Shown here: in pieces, positions 7,496 through 14,385 of the stretch
Numbering within the stretch: the stretch's first letter is position 1
Layout of the letters: each line of letters opens with the position of its first letter
Assembly (NCBI GenBank): GCA_032906705.1
Contig: JAJTZC010000025.1
Location: 1-18,287, forward strand
Source: DASPPF01 sp032906705
GTDB lineage: Archaea; Thermoproteota; Nitrososphaeria; Nitrososphaerales; Gagatemarchaeaceae
Direction: 5' to 3'
Length of the DNA stretch: 18,287 nucleotides
Made by a program: the position numbers and the translations under genes
The notes under the pieces: model-generated
Seen by the model: only the letters and a program-made list of their open reading frames with translations
What the model was told of the DNA's origin: nothing
Database searches by the model: none

Positions 7496-8131
7496 CTATT
7501 TAATGCCCCACAGGCTGGCTCCTGGAATCGAGCTGAGCGGGGAGGCGGCTGAAAGTGCAAGCCAAAACACGAACAGCGCAAGCGCCAGATTCAGGTAGAA
7601 GCGTCTTCCCGACAGGAATAGACCGAGCATGGAGGAACTCACGGCCACCATCGTGACCGAGGCGTAATCCAGAGACGGGCCTCCGGGGGCGGCGGGTCCG
7701 AGGAGACTGCTGGTGCTCACAATCGGGCCGAGGGCGGATAGTATCGCCATGACCGCTCCGAGGACGGCTGACATGACGAAGCCCCTCATCTGCATCACCC
7801 GAGTTTCCATCAGCCTGGCCTCCCTCGCCTTGAGCCAGCGCTCCAGTATCGTCGAGAGCTCCAACCCTTTCTTGCCCATGAGGGCGACGTCAGACCCCGA
7901 GGCGAGAGTGACGAGACTTGCCAACATCCCCACTTCCTTGCTTTCGTAAGGAGCCATTGAGGCAAGGGACGTGCGGGGAGGGTGGCCCAGGAGAACCATG
8001 CGGGCTGCGGACCTCTCATTCCCCTTGGCGCCCCTGAATGCCAAGACAATGGACCCAGAGACGCCCCTCCCGGAGCTTACAGATGCCAAGAGTCTCTTCA
8101 GCAGGACCAGACTTCCCAGTGTCTTGTTCAT
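7496..8131 (-). CDS. TadC-type pilus assembly membrane protein (T2SSF domain)
   Basis: The protein has 211 residues. A cytoplasmic helical N-terminal part (1-120, with LASGSDVALMGKKGLELSTILERWLKAREARLM-like amphipathic helices) precedes hydrophobic segments near 125-145, 163-180 and 183-200. This is the T2SSF layout of the TadC/GspF inner-membrane platform that couples the ATPase to pilin insertion. ATG 8131 overlaps the stop of the upstream TadB-type gene in the arrangement ATGA, so the two are translationally coupled. An upstream GTG at 8143 is possible but not needed. Archaeal archaellum systems usually have a single fused FlaJ; here, as in bacterial Tad systems, the two halves are separate genes. 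Confidence 0.75.
   Translation of the reverse strand: MNKTLGSLVLLKRLLASVSSGRGVSGSIVLAFRGAKGNERSAARMVLLGHPPRTSLASMAPYESKEVGMLASLVTLASGSDVALMGKKGLELSTILERWLKAREARLMETRVMQMRGFVMSAVLGAVMAILSALGPIVSTSSLLGPAAPGGPSLDYASVTMVAVSSSMLGLFLSGRRFYLNLALALFVFWLALSAASPLSSIPGASLWGIK
7497..7505 (-). promoter_or_regulatory. Internal TATA-like element of the pilin gene
   Basis: On the minus strand the sequence reads cattaaata, centred at 7501, 26 bases before the pilin ATG (7475). It spans the last codons and stop of the TadC-type gene. The spacing suits a leaderless pilin message and would explain a high pilin dose relative to the assembly proteins. Confidence 0.6.
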
Positions 8132-8829
8132 TTGAGCCTCCACCTCTCCGCGGATGAAAAGTAGAAGGTGATGTCCAGGATTACGACCTGGAGCACTACG
8201 ACCTCGGCAAGCCTGGTCGGATCGCCCACGTGGCTCATTATCGCGTACAGAAGGAGCATGATTGGAGCGAAGAATGCCACCGCCGTAAACATCGGAAGTT
8301 TCGACTCTTCCGCAAGCTGGGAGGACTGCACAATCCCTTGGCTTTCTTCGCCTCCCTCCACTATCCCTGAATGCTCTTGCGACGCTAAGGAGCGAAGGAC
8401 CTCAGCCGCTGAACTGGAAGTCAACGCCCCGCCCTGCGTGACTGCGACGTCGGCTGGGTAGCCCTCAAGGATGCGTCTGCGCGCTCCGAGCAATGTCGCC
8501 GAGACATCCCTATCGCCCGACCTGAGAAGGAGAATTGCCCTTGTCCTCGAGTGCGTTGCCTCGAGGGTCGCCGCGCCCATCACAGCGAGGGCTGGTGCCT
8601 CCTTGGACTGGGCAAGCCTGGCCGCCTCCGCGAGCCGTCCAGGGAATGAGAGGCCAAGATAGAACACGAGCGAAGAGATCAACATGCTGAGCGGCAGAGA
8701 GTTACCCTCGAGCACGTCCCGAGTCAACAGGAAGACCGCCGAGCCCCCGGAGAGACCGGCAAGGAGCGAAAAGGCGAAGACTTTCTTTGGGTCCAGGCGA
8801 AAGTACTCCCAGGCCTGGACTCTTACCAA
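8128..8829 (-). CDS. TadB-type pilus assembly membrane protein (T2SSF domain)
   Basis: The protein has 233 residues from TTG 8829. It has two N-terminal membrane segments (about 18-37 and 46-65), a long helical cytoplasmic part with many Ala and Arg (about 66-185), and two C-terminal membrane segments (about 188-208 and 216-232). This matches the TadB/T2SSF platform fold. TTG 8829 overlaps the stop of the VirB11-type gene as TTGGTAA, suggesting translational coupling. The frame stays open to a TTG at 8928, but that would overlap the ATPase gene by 106 bases. The stop is shared with the TadC-type start (ATGA). Together with TadC it would form the membrane base of the pilus. Confidence 0.75.
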   Translation of the reverse strand: MVRVQAWEYFRLDPKKVFAFSLLAGLSGGSAVFLLTRDVLEGNSLPLSMLISSLVFYLGLSFPGRLAEAARLAQSKEAPALAVMGAATLEATHSRTRAILLLRSGDRDVSATLLGARRRILEGYPADVAVTQGGALTSSSAAEVLRSLASQEHSGIVEGGEESQGIVQSSQLAEESKLPMFTAVAFFAPIMLLLYAIMSHVGDPTRLAEVVVLQVVILDITFYFSSAERWRLK

Positions 8830-10271
8830 GCCAGAAGTTCGCCCCTTTTGAAGCCCTCCGATGAACTCTTCAAGGCTTCCAAGAGCTCCTCGGATGTCCT
8901 TCCCGTTGGGGGCGCGACTCTTTCCCAAGCTGTCACCCTTCTGAGATCAGAGGCCCGGTCCCGCAGAAAGAGATCCCGAAGCCTGGGTTCTCCTGCGTCA
9001 GAGAACACCTCGGATACCCTCGACACCAATCGAAGGGGTTTCATCCGGTCAGGTCTGGAAGTCTGCACGATCAGGCCGAGGTCCAGAAGACTCTGCTTCG
9101 GTATTCCGTGTACTATGGCCCACCGCCGAATAGCCCCTTCCGGGGATGAGGCGTGGAAGGTCTGGAGCCCTCTGACTCCGGCTGACAGGGCGTGGAAGAA
9201 AGCCCTGCTATGCTCCTCGGATTGTATCTCGCTGAGTATGACAAGATCGGGGGACCTGTGCAACACCTTAACGATCTCCGTCCCTTTTGTACGAAGGAAG
9301 TGGTCCGACCTTTCGAACGGGTCGACTTTGATTTTCATCTGGTGATAGCCTTGCTCCAGTAGGTCTTTGGTCTCGACCGCGTCTTCAATGTAGACGCGCC
9401 TGAGCTGGGGGTTGAGTTGTTCATCGAGTGCGTTGAGCAGGGTGGTCTTTCCTGTGCCTGTCTCGCCGACGATGGTCACATTGCCCCCGAGCTCCAGCCA
9501 GGCGACGAGAAGGTGGGCTGATTCGCCCGACAGGACGCGCATGGCTACAAGCTGTGAGAGCGAGAGAGACGAGATGTTGAGCCTCCTCACGTCGAGAGCG
9601 AAGCGGTTGACAGAGATTGGCTCCAGGTCCAGTGAGATCCTGAGCCTGGCCCCCGCTATTTCCACGTCGTTCTTGAGTGACGGTGTTGTGTAGTCGAGCG
9701 AGTAGCCCCTGAAAGTGTCCATATGAGTCTCGATGGCCATTCTCTCCCTTTCTGTTAGCACGAGTGAGGTGTCGCACCTGCCAGATTGCGAATGGTCCAG
9801 ATAGACAGCGGATGCGTCGGAGTCTACGTAGAACTCCGTGATGAATTGGTCCTTGGCAAGCCCGAGGATTCTCGAAAGTCCGATCGCCTCGAATGCGACA
9901 AGTTCTGAGAGTTCAATTACCCGAGCTGCTCCAGGCAGTCCTCCAAGCTGCTCTGCGCTGAGCTGCTGAAGCACCTGAACCAGCCTCCTGAAATTGAGAG
10001 GTTCCACTGCTTCAGGGTCGAGGGCAGCTGAGACTGACTCGACCACCTCCCTCAGCCTCAGAAGGGTCCTTTCTGGTACCAGCATTGAGATAGTGTGCTG
10101 CTGACCTGAAGGCGTCTTGTTGACCGTATATGAGAAGGGATAGGCCTCGGAGTGGAGCCCTGGGCCTTCCGGAACCGGCCCGAACAGCTCAACAAGCAGC
10201 GGCGCTGGTTCTGGCCTGCGAGTTCGGGTCGCCAGCACTCTCATCAAGGTTCTGGAAATAGGGCCCTCCAT
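8823..10271 (-). CDS. VirB11/TadA-type secretion ATPase of the pilus
   Basis: The protein has 482 residues. An N-terminal region of about 230 residues carries VELFGPVPEGPGLHSEAYPF and regulatory-domain features. The ATPase core has Walker A GETGTGKTT at 269-277, an Asp box (VYIEDAVE 293-300), the Walker B-like DLVILSEIQ at 342-350 and the His box LQTFHAS at 369-375, all diagnostic of VirB11/PilT/TadA hexameric ATPases. It powers pilin assembly or protein secretion from the cytoplasmic side of the TadB/TadC base. It is the first gene of the operon. The TATA-like element on the minus strand (ataaaag complement at 10300-10308) lies about 33 bases before ATG 10271. The C-terminal 70 residues vary more than the core. 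Confidence 0.9.
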   Translation of the reverse strand: MEGPISRTLMRVLATRTRRPEPAPLLVELFGPVPEGPGLHSEAYPFSYTVNKTPSGQQHTISMLVPERTLLRLREVVESVSAALDPEAVEPLNFRRLVQVLQQLSAEQLGGLPGAARVIELSELVAFEAIGLSRILGLAKDQFITEFYVDSDASAVYLDHSQSGRCDTSLVLTERERMAIETHMDTFRGYSLDYTTPSLKNDVEIAGARLRISLDLEPISVNRFALDVRRLNISSLSLSQLVAMRVLSGESAHLLVAWLELGGNVTIVGETGTGKTTLLNALDEQLNPQLRRVYIEDAVETKDLLEQGYHQMKIKVDPFERSDHFLRTKGTEIVKVLHRSPDLVILSEIQSEEHSRAFFHALSAGVRGLQTFHASSPEGAIRRWAIVHGIPKQSLLDLGLIVQTSRPDRMKPLRLVSRVSEVFSDAGEPRLRDLFLRDRASDLRRVTAWERVAPPTGRTSEELLEALKSSSEGFKRGELLAW

Positions 10272-10299
10272 GTTTGTCCCGGAAGGAACTCGGGCTGAG

Positions 10300-10308
10300 C
10301 ATAAAAGA
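10300..10308 (-). promoter_or_regulatory. TATA-like element of the pilus operon
   Basis: The minus strand reads cttttatg, centred near 10304 and about 33 bases before the ATPase start at 10271. A second, oppositely directed TATA-like element lies 20 bases away, so the two pilus gene sets are transcribed divergently from one short region. Confidence 0.5.
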
Positions 10309-10320
10309 ACCCACAGCGCG

Positions 10321-10329
10321 GCTTAAATG
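10321..10329 (+). promoter_or_regulatory. TATA-like element of the minor-pilin operon
   Basis: The sequence gcttaaatg is centred at about 10325, 27 bases before the TTG start at 10352. The spacing predicts a leaderless transcript and supports TTG 10352 as the true start. Confidence 0.55.
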
Positions 10330-10351
10330 AATCAATTCCTTCTACAACCAT

Positions 10352-10711
10352 TTGGTCGAGGTACTGGAATATGCGCTGGTAGTCTTGGTCTCCACTGTCG
10401 CATTGGGCTTTTCGTTCAGCGTTTACGCTGGTTACGCATCTGTAGCGGTGAAATCCGCAAATGAGGCGGCAGCGGCCGCAATCCTCTCGCTCGCGCGCAC
10501 GGGTGTGGAGCAGGGTACAGCTTCCGCGAGTTTCTCGCTCGACCACGCGGCGATAGAATGCGAATCCGGTAACTTGCGTTATGTGTCGGCATCTTATTCA
10601 CAGAGCTCCCATTTGCCGGTCACTTGTTCCTTTTCAACCCAAGCCTTGAGCGGGGTGGTCCCGCTTAGGTTCGTCTACTCTGCAGGGCAGCTTGTGCTCC
10701 AGGTGGGCTGA
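10352..10711 (+). CDS. Pilin-like protein lacking a leader peptide
   Basis: The protein has 119 residues from TTG 10352. Its N-terminus (M-VEVLEYALVVLVSTVALGF) aligns with the mature end of the Flp-like pilin across the intergenic region: after the initiator Met, Glu is at +5, followed by Tyr/Ala and a long hydrophobic helix. No basic leader precedes it; in frame upstream there is a TGA at 10328 with no further start. The rest is a Ser/Ala-rich exported domain with two Cys (CESGN and VTCSF) that could form a disulfide. The start is backed by TATA spacing. The next gene begins inside its last 20 bases. A minor pilin, TadE/F-like in role, is the best guess; no specific family is recognised. Confidence 0.65.
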   Translation: MVEVLEYALVVLVSTVALGFSFSVYAGYASVAVKSANEAAAAAILSLARTGVEQGTASASFSLDHAAIECESGNLRYVSASYSQSSHLPVTCSFSTQALSGVVPLRFVYSAGQLVLQVG

Positions 10712-11096
10712 ACTGCCAGCGGCGTCCTATTCTTCGCTTATCTCGTGGGGCATCTACCTATCCGCTTCACTCCTACTCGTCAGCTTGTGTCTCCCCTCTT
10801 TGGAGGGGGTGAGGGGCTATGTCGACGAACGATCCGCTACTGAAGCCGTCGCCGGTCTGGGTAGGATGATTGACGCGCTCACACCCGGTGTCAACGCTAC
10901 CTACTCGTTCCACCCTCCTTCGCCTAACGGAAGGATTGAGCTCGCAGGCCGCGACCTCACTGTCCTCTGGGCTGCTCATCCTGCAGTATACCGCACAAGT
11001 TGGCTTCTCCCAAACGAAACCCTCCTCCCCGACCACGAGTACGTCCTGAAGCTCGCGGGCGCAAACCTCGAGGTCCTCCCGATTGTCCGAGTCTGA
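10692..11096 (+). CDS. Membrane-anchored minor-pilin-like protein
   Basis: The protein has 134 residues with a proposed TTG start at 10692, overlapping the preceding stop by 20 bases. One N-terminal membrane segment (about 17-36, ISWGIYLSASLLLVSLCL) is followed by a short helix and a predicted beta-rich exported domain (ATYSFHPPSPNGRIELAGRD). The layout (TM helix, helix, then turns like ALTPGVNATYSF) is like archaeal FlaG/pilin-type proteins that sit at the cell surface. Two N-glycosylation sequons are present (NAT, NET). The start is uncertain because no ATG or GTG is available near the membrane segment. The next ORF overlaps its 3' end by 14 bases. Confidence 0.6.
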   Translation: MCSRWAELPAASYSSLISWGIYLSASLLLVSLCLPSLEGVRGYVDERSATEAVAGLGRMIDALTPGVNATYSFHPPSPNGRIELAGRDLTVLWAAHPAVYRTSWLLPNETLLPDHEYVLKLAGANLEVLPIVRV

Positions 11097-11190
11097 GGTC
11101 TATACCGACGTGGCGTTCATGTATCTCCTGCTGATGCTGTTGCTTGTCATGGCGCTTGCAATCATTTTGCCGAGGCTGACCTTCGTCTGA
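11083..11190 (+). CDS. 35-residue single-pass membrane microprotein
   Basis: A small ORF fills the gap between two pilin-like genes. From TTG 11083 it reads MSESEVYTDVAF, then a hydrophobic run YLLLMLLLVMALAIILP, and ends with RLTFV. It overlaps the upstream stop by 14 bases and its own TGA overlaps the presumed start of the next gene. GTG 11110 or ATG 11119 are shorter alternatives. Its fit with neighbouring frames and the absence of any other gene here support it, but its size makes it unproven. It could be a small pilus or secretion accessory subunit. Confidence 0.45.
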   Translation: MSESEVYTDVAFMYLLLMLLLVMALAIILPRLTFV

Positions 11191-11549
11191 GGTTCCTGGA
11201 CATCTCTGCGGCTGCGCTGATCGGCCTCTCCACCATTGCTGTGATTGCAACATGGAGTCCCCAACCCTTTGTTGCGCAAGCCCAAGCCTACTCGGAGCAG
11301 GCTTCTCTCCGTGATTATCTGACCTCAGTAGTCTCCACCAGGGGCGTGGTCTGGTTCATGCGTTCGAGCTCTGGAGACATTTGCTCTGGACTGGCCTCCT
11401 TCTCAAACTCGTCGATCGGCGTGTCGGCAGTCGGGAGGAATTTCGTTTGCGCCACCGGACCGCCTGCAGGCGCTGCAAGCGCATTCCTGACGCTCGTCTT
11501 CCACACAGGAAACGTGAGCCTAGAGGCATGGCGACCCGCAAAGGGGTAG
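11187..11549 (+). CDS. Pilin-like exported protein with uncertain (CTG?) start
   Basis: The frame encodes about 120 residues: a hydrophobic N-terminal helix (FLDISAAALIGLSTIAVIAT), then an exported domain with two Cys (DICSGL, FVCATG) and two sequons (NSS, NVS). The only ATG/GTG/TTG start is GTG 11241, which would remove most of the membrane helix. CTG 11187 would keep the whole helix and overlaps the microprotein stop as CTGA, the same geometry as the common ATGA overlap. The 3' end overlaps the next gene by 22 bases. No family is recognised; by position and layout it belongs to the minor-pilin set. Confidence 0.55.
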   Translation: MRFLDISAAALIGLSTIAVIATWSPQPFVAQAQAYSEQASLRDYLTSVVSTRGVVWFMRSSSGDICSGLASFSNSSIGVSAVGRNFVCATGPPAGAASAFLTLVFHTGNVSLEAWRPAKG

Positions 11550-12316
11550 GCGCGAGCATAGCGTCGGCAATCATATTCTCTTCCCTACTCGTCTCCAACT
11601 ACGTACTCTTCTCCGCGGAGCAGCAGAATCTCCAGCTCGCTTCTGTCGCCTCGGAAGAGAGACATGCCTACGACCAAGCCCTAGTGGTTCGAAGCGTGGC
11701 TGTCCTCGACCTCTTAGTCGGGGCGCAACGAACCCTGGCATCTCGGACGTTTACGTGCTCGAATGCAAGCGCGGCGGTGTATCGGCTGTTAGCTGCCGAA
11801 GTTGTTCGCGTCGGGTGGGATGGATTCCGAGCAAGAGCCGTCCTACTCGCGGGACCTGACTCGACCCTCGCGGACAACCTGACTTCGCTTCAACCGTTCA
11901 ATGGCTCAGTGAAAGGCTGGTCAAATTTCGAGGCGCTTACTTCGGTTGAAGGAGCCTCCCCTGACGAATCCGTCGCCTACAGCAAAGACGAGGTGCACCT
12001 GGTGAATATCCCTCTGCGGCTCGAGGCCCTCTCGGAGGTCTGCGTTGAAGCCGCTGGCGTCGTCTCATCAGCTCTCGCAAGGGCCGGCGCCCAACTCTGC
12101 AACTCTACATCCCTGGCGCTGACGCTGGAATCGATCAGCCCAGCGCTCACGCTTTATGCCGAGTCCATTGGCTTCTTCCTCTCGCTGGATTCGACAGTCA
12201 TCGCACAGGCCCCCTGTCGCGTCGCCTACGGGGTCGTCGTCTCGCAGGGGTCGGTTCTCGGGCCGGAAGGGCCGTTCACGTTCGTAGCTCAGGAGTCTGG
12301 AATACTCTCGAGCTAG
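11528..12316 (+). CDS. Large minor-pilin-like surface protein
   Basis: The protein has 262 residues from ATG 11528, which overlaps the preceding gene by 22 bases; the longer open frame upstream is only a shadow of that gene. The N-terminus MATRKG followed by VGASIASAIIFSSLLVSNYVLF resembles a short basic class III leader plus hydrophobic helix, though the +5 residue is not Glu. The exported part has four Cys (FTC, EVC, QLC, APC) and four N-X-S/T sequons (NAS, NLT, NGS, NST), fitting a disulfide-bonded, glycosylated surface subunit. The helical stretch at about 35-75 continues the N-terminal helix. It is the last gene of the cluster, and its 3' end overlaps the convergent TFB gene by 41 bases. 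It might form a pilus tip or adhesin. Confidence 0.65.
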   Translation: MATRKGVGASIASAIIFSSLLVSNYVLFSAEQQNLQLASVASEERHAYDQALVVRSVAVLDLLVGAQRTLASRTFTCSNASAAVYRLLAAEVVRVGWDGFRARAVLLAGPDSTLADNLTSLQPFNGSVKGWSNFEALTSVEGASPDESVAYSKDEVHLVNIPLRLEALSEVCVEAAGVVSSALARAGAQLCNSTSLALTLESISPALTLYAESIGFFLSLDSTVIAQAPCRVAYGVVVSQGSVLGPEGPFTFVAQESGILSS

Positions 12317-13259
12317 CCAGACTGCGTGGGGCTGATGCAAACGGCCTGAACAGCTGGCCATATTGTTCGCGGACGGTGTATTCTGCCACGTTTCCGCACT
12401 CTGCCACCTCCCTTTGCGTGGTTACCCTCCCCCTGAATCCTTGCCTCGAGAGCTCTACTTCTGCGGCGTAGACGGCTGTGGCCGCCAACGAACAGGGATT
12501 GTGCCCTCCCCGGTCGGCATCTTCGAGGGCTCCCAGCGCCACGGCCGCCGCCTTGCGAAGGCTCTGGAAGTAGAATGGGGGGTTCAGGCCCTCTCCGCGG
12601 ATTGCGCGAATGGCGTCCTGACTGGACGAGAGGCGCGCAACCACCCGGTTTACGTAGTCCTCCGGCCGCCTAGCGATCGTCTTGAAAGGTGAATTCAACG
12701 AAAGCTTGATCATGGCCGAGGTCTTCACGCGCCGGCCCAGGAGCCTGTGCGCCTCCACGATCTCACGAACGCTCACGGAGGTCACCTCCAGCATCTTGCA
12801 CGCTGTGACAATCGCGTATGCGGAAACCGTCGCTGACGTGACCTCTTTCGTCTTCCTCTTGACCTCGAACAGCTTCTTGGCGATGACCACAGCCTGGCCA
12901 ACCACCACCCTTGGTAGCGAGAGCTTCTCCGCAACCCTCTCTATCATCTTCGCGCACGCGTAGAACGTGCTGTCCTCTCTCCCCGAGTAGTCAGAAACGA
13001 GTTTCAAATACCCAAATGTTGAGGATGAAGCTGCAAAGCCCCGAGAAAACCTCTCCTTGAACCCGTAGTCCAAGGGGCCAAGATACCCACCGAGCGCCTG
13101 CCCAGTGTAGTCCACCGCCTGGGGTGCCCTGACCTCCTTCGCTTCTATCACTTCCTTCTCCCTGACTACTCCGCAGACCCTGCAGACAAACTCGTCACCG
13201 AGGTCTACCATTTCCCCGGAACATTCGGTGCAGTTTCTGGACATTGCAGATGCAATCAT
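12276..13259 (-). CDS. Transcription initiation factor TFB (TFIIB homologue), divergent
   Basis: The protein has 327 residues from ATG 13259. An N-terminal zinc ribbon has Cys10, Cys13, Cys26 and Cys29. A B-reader/linker region follows (about 40-95, YTGQALGGYLGPLDYGF), then two cyclin-like repeats (about 100-205 and 215-305). TFB bridges TBP-bound TATA/BRE promoters and RNA polymerase. Compared with canonical archaeal TFBs the first cyclin repeat is divergent: the usual GRSIEGVVAA-type motif is replaced by KTKEVTSATVSAYAIVTAC. The frame is open far upstream (to 13715), but only this start leads into the zinc ribbon; ATG 13244 is a close alternative. A weak TATA-like ggataacc lies near 13279-13286. 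It is probably one of several TFBs, possibly with a specialised promoter set. Confidence 0.88.
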   Translation of the reverse strand: MIASAMSRNCTECSGEMVDLGDEFVCRVCGVVREKEVIEAKEVRAPQAVDYTGQALGGYLGPLDYGFKERFSRGFAASSSTFGYLKLVSDYSGREDSTFYACAKMIERVAEKLSLPRVVVGQAVVIAKKLFEVKRKTKEVTSATVSAYAIVTACKMLEVTSVSVREIVEAHRLLGRRVKTSAMIKLSLNSPFKTIARRPEDYVNRVVARLSSSQDAIRAIRGEGLNPPFYFQSLRKAAAVALGALEDADRGGHNPCSLAATAVYAAEVELSRQGFRGRVTTQREVAECGNVAEYTVREQYGQLFRPFASAPRSLASSRVFQTPELRT

Positions 13260-13425
13260 ACGAGGAGGACGCCGTCGGGGGGTTATCCGTTGGCAGCAAC
13301 CTTTGTGTCGGTCGGGCCTTGAATATTGTCCGCCGCAGGCTCCATGACCGTAGTGGAGAGAGGGTGGGCTCCGCGAAATTGCCCGCCAAGAGTTAAAAGC
13401 GCCACGAGAGCAAGCGGGATTCCGC
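13260..13425. promoter_or_regulatory. Divergent promoter region between TFB and deoxyhypusine synthase
   Basis: On the plus strand gttaaaag at 13392-13399 is about 30 bases before ATG 13426, a good leaderless promoter for the synthase. On the minus strand a weaker ggataacc at 13279-13286 is about 24 bases before the TFB ATG. The rest of this 166-base stretch shows no gene that I can support. Confidence 0.5.
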
Positions 13426-14385
13426 ATGCGAAGCTTGGGCCGCCTCGAGGCAGTCGAGGATGTCCACGCAATACCCTCTGATGACATTGTTGCACTCCTG
13501 GACCAGATGGGGAGAGGCGGAGGGTTCATGGGGAGAAACTTGGCAGAGTGCGCACAGATACTCAGTAGGATGTGCAAGGACGCGGACTGCGTGAAGTTCC
13601 TCTCATTCCCTGCGGCCCCAGTGGCCACGGGGCTCAGGGGGATTCTGGTCGACATGGTGAAGAATGGCATGGTCGATGTGATCATAACTGCAAGCGGAAC
13701 GCTAGACCACGACATCGCCAGGTCTCTGGCTGTCTACTACAAGGGGAGCTTCGAGATGGACGACGCGCAGCTGCTCAGGTCAGGATACCACAGGCTCGGC
13801 AACATCTTGGTGCCACTCAAGAGCTACGGGCCGCTCATCGAGAGGAGGATGCAGGCAATTCTCTCGAGGCTCTACTCCCGGGGGGTCAGGTCAGTGACAA
13901 CCGAACAGCTCTGCCGCGAGATTGGGAACGACCTGACTACGCCGAAGTCCCTGCTTTATTGGGCAAGAAAGAAGGGGGTGCCAGTGTTCGTGCCTGGCAT
14001 AACCGACGGGGCCGTGGGCAGCCAGATTTGGCTGTTCTCAGAGAGCCACAGGGACTTCAAAGTCGACCTGTTGGCCGATGAGCGCAGGCTCTCAGACATC
14101 GTGGCCGAATCCAAGAAGACTGGGGCGCTTGTCCTCGGGGGCGGGATCTCGAAGCATCATACCATCTGGTGGAACATGTTCAGGGGGGGCCTCGATTACG
14201 CGTGTTACGTGACCACCGCGGATGAATTCGACGGGTCGCTGAGTGGCGCGCAGGTGAGGGAGGCTGTCACGTGGGGCAAGGTGAAGGAGAACGCCAAGAA
14301 GATCACGCTCAGGGCCGAGGTGACCACGGTCCTCCCGTTCCTAGTGTCCTACGTGCTCGCCAAGAGGTCGCGCGCCCGCCGCTAG
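13426..14385 (+). CDS. dys: Deoxyhypusine synthase
   Basis: The protein has 319 residues. It transfers the aminobutyl group of spermidine to a lysine of the translation factor aIF5A, the first step of hypusine formation, using NAD+. Family blocks are present: the N-terminal GFMGRNLAEC, the NAD-site region ATGLRGILVDMVKNGMVDVIITASGTLDHDIA, GVPVFVPGITDGAVGSQ, and GGGISKHHTIW. The catalytic Lys285 lies in EAVTWGKVKENAKK, matching the WGK site of characterised enzymes. The position usually written G-x-x-G-A in the N-terminal third is SFPAAP, a mild departure. ATG 13426 has a TATA-like element 30 bases upstream. It is divergent from the TFB gene. Confidence 0.93.
   Translation: MRSLGRLEAVEDVHAIPSDDIVALLDQMGRGGGFMGRNLAECAQILSRMCKDADCVKFLSFPAAPVATGLRGILVDMVKNGMVDVIITASGTLDHDIARSLAVYYKGSFEMDDAQLLRSGYHRLGNILVPLKSYGPLIERRMQAILSRLYSRGVRSVTTEQLCREIGNDLTTPKSLLYWARKKGVPVFVPGITDGAVGSQIWLFSESHRDFKVDLLADERRLSDIVAESKKTGALVLGGGISKHHTIWWNMFRGGLDYACYVTTADEFDGSLSGAQVREAVTWGKVKENAKKITLRAEVTTVLPFLVSYVLAKRSRARR

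Noticed and set aside
8830..8928. Longer TadB-type start at TTG 8928
   Set aside because: It would overlap the ATPase gene by 106 bases and adds no membrane segment; TTG 8829 overlapping the stop is more economical. It is not fully excluded.
13260..13715. Upstream extension of the TFB open frame
   Set aside because: The extra residues overlap the deoxyhypusine synthase gene antisense and precede the zinc ribbon, where TFB proteins normally start.
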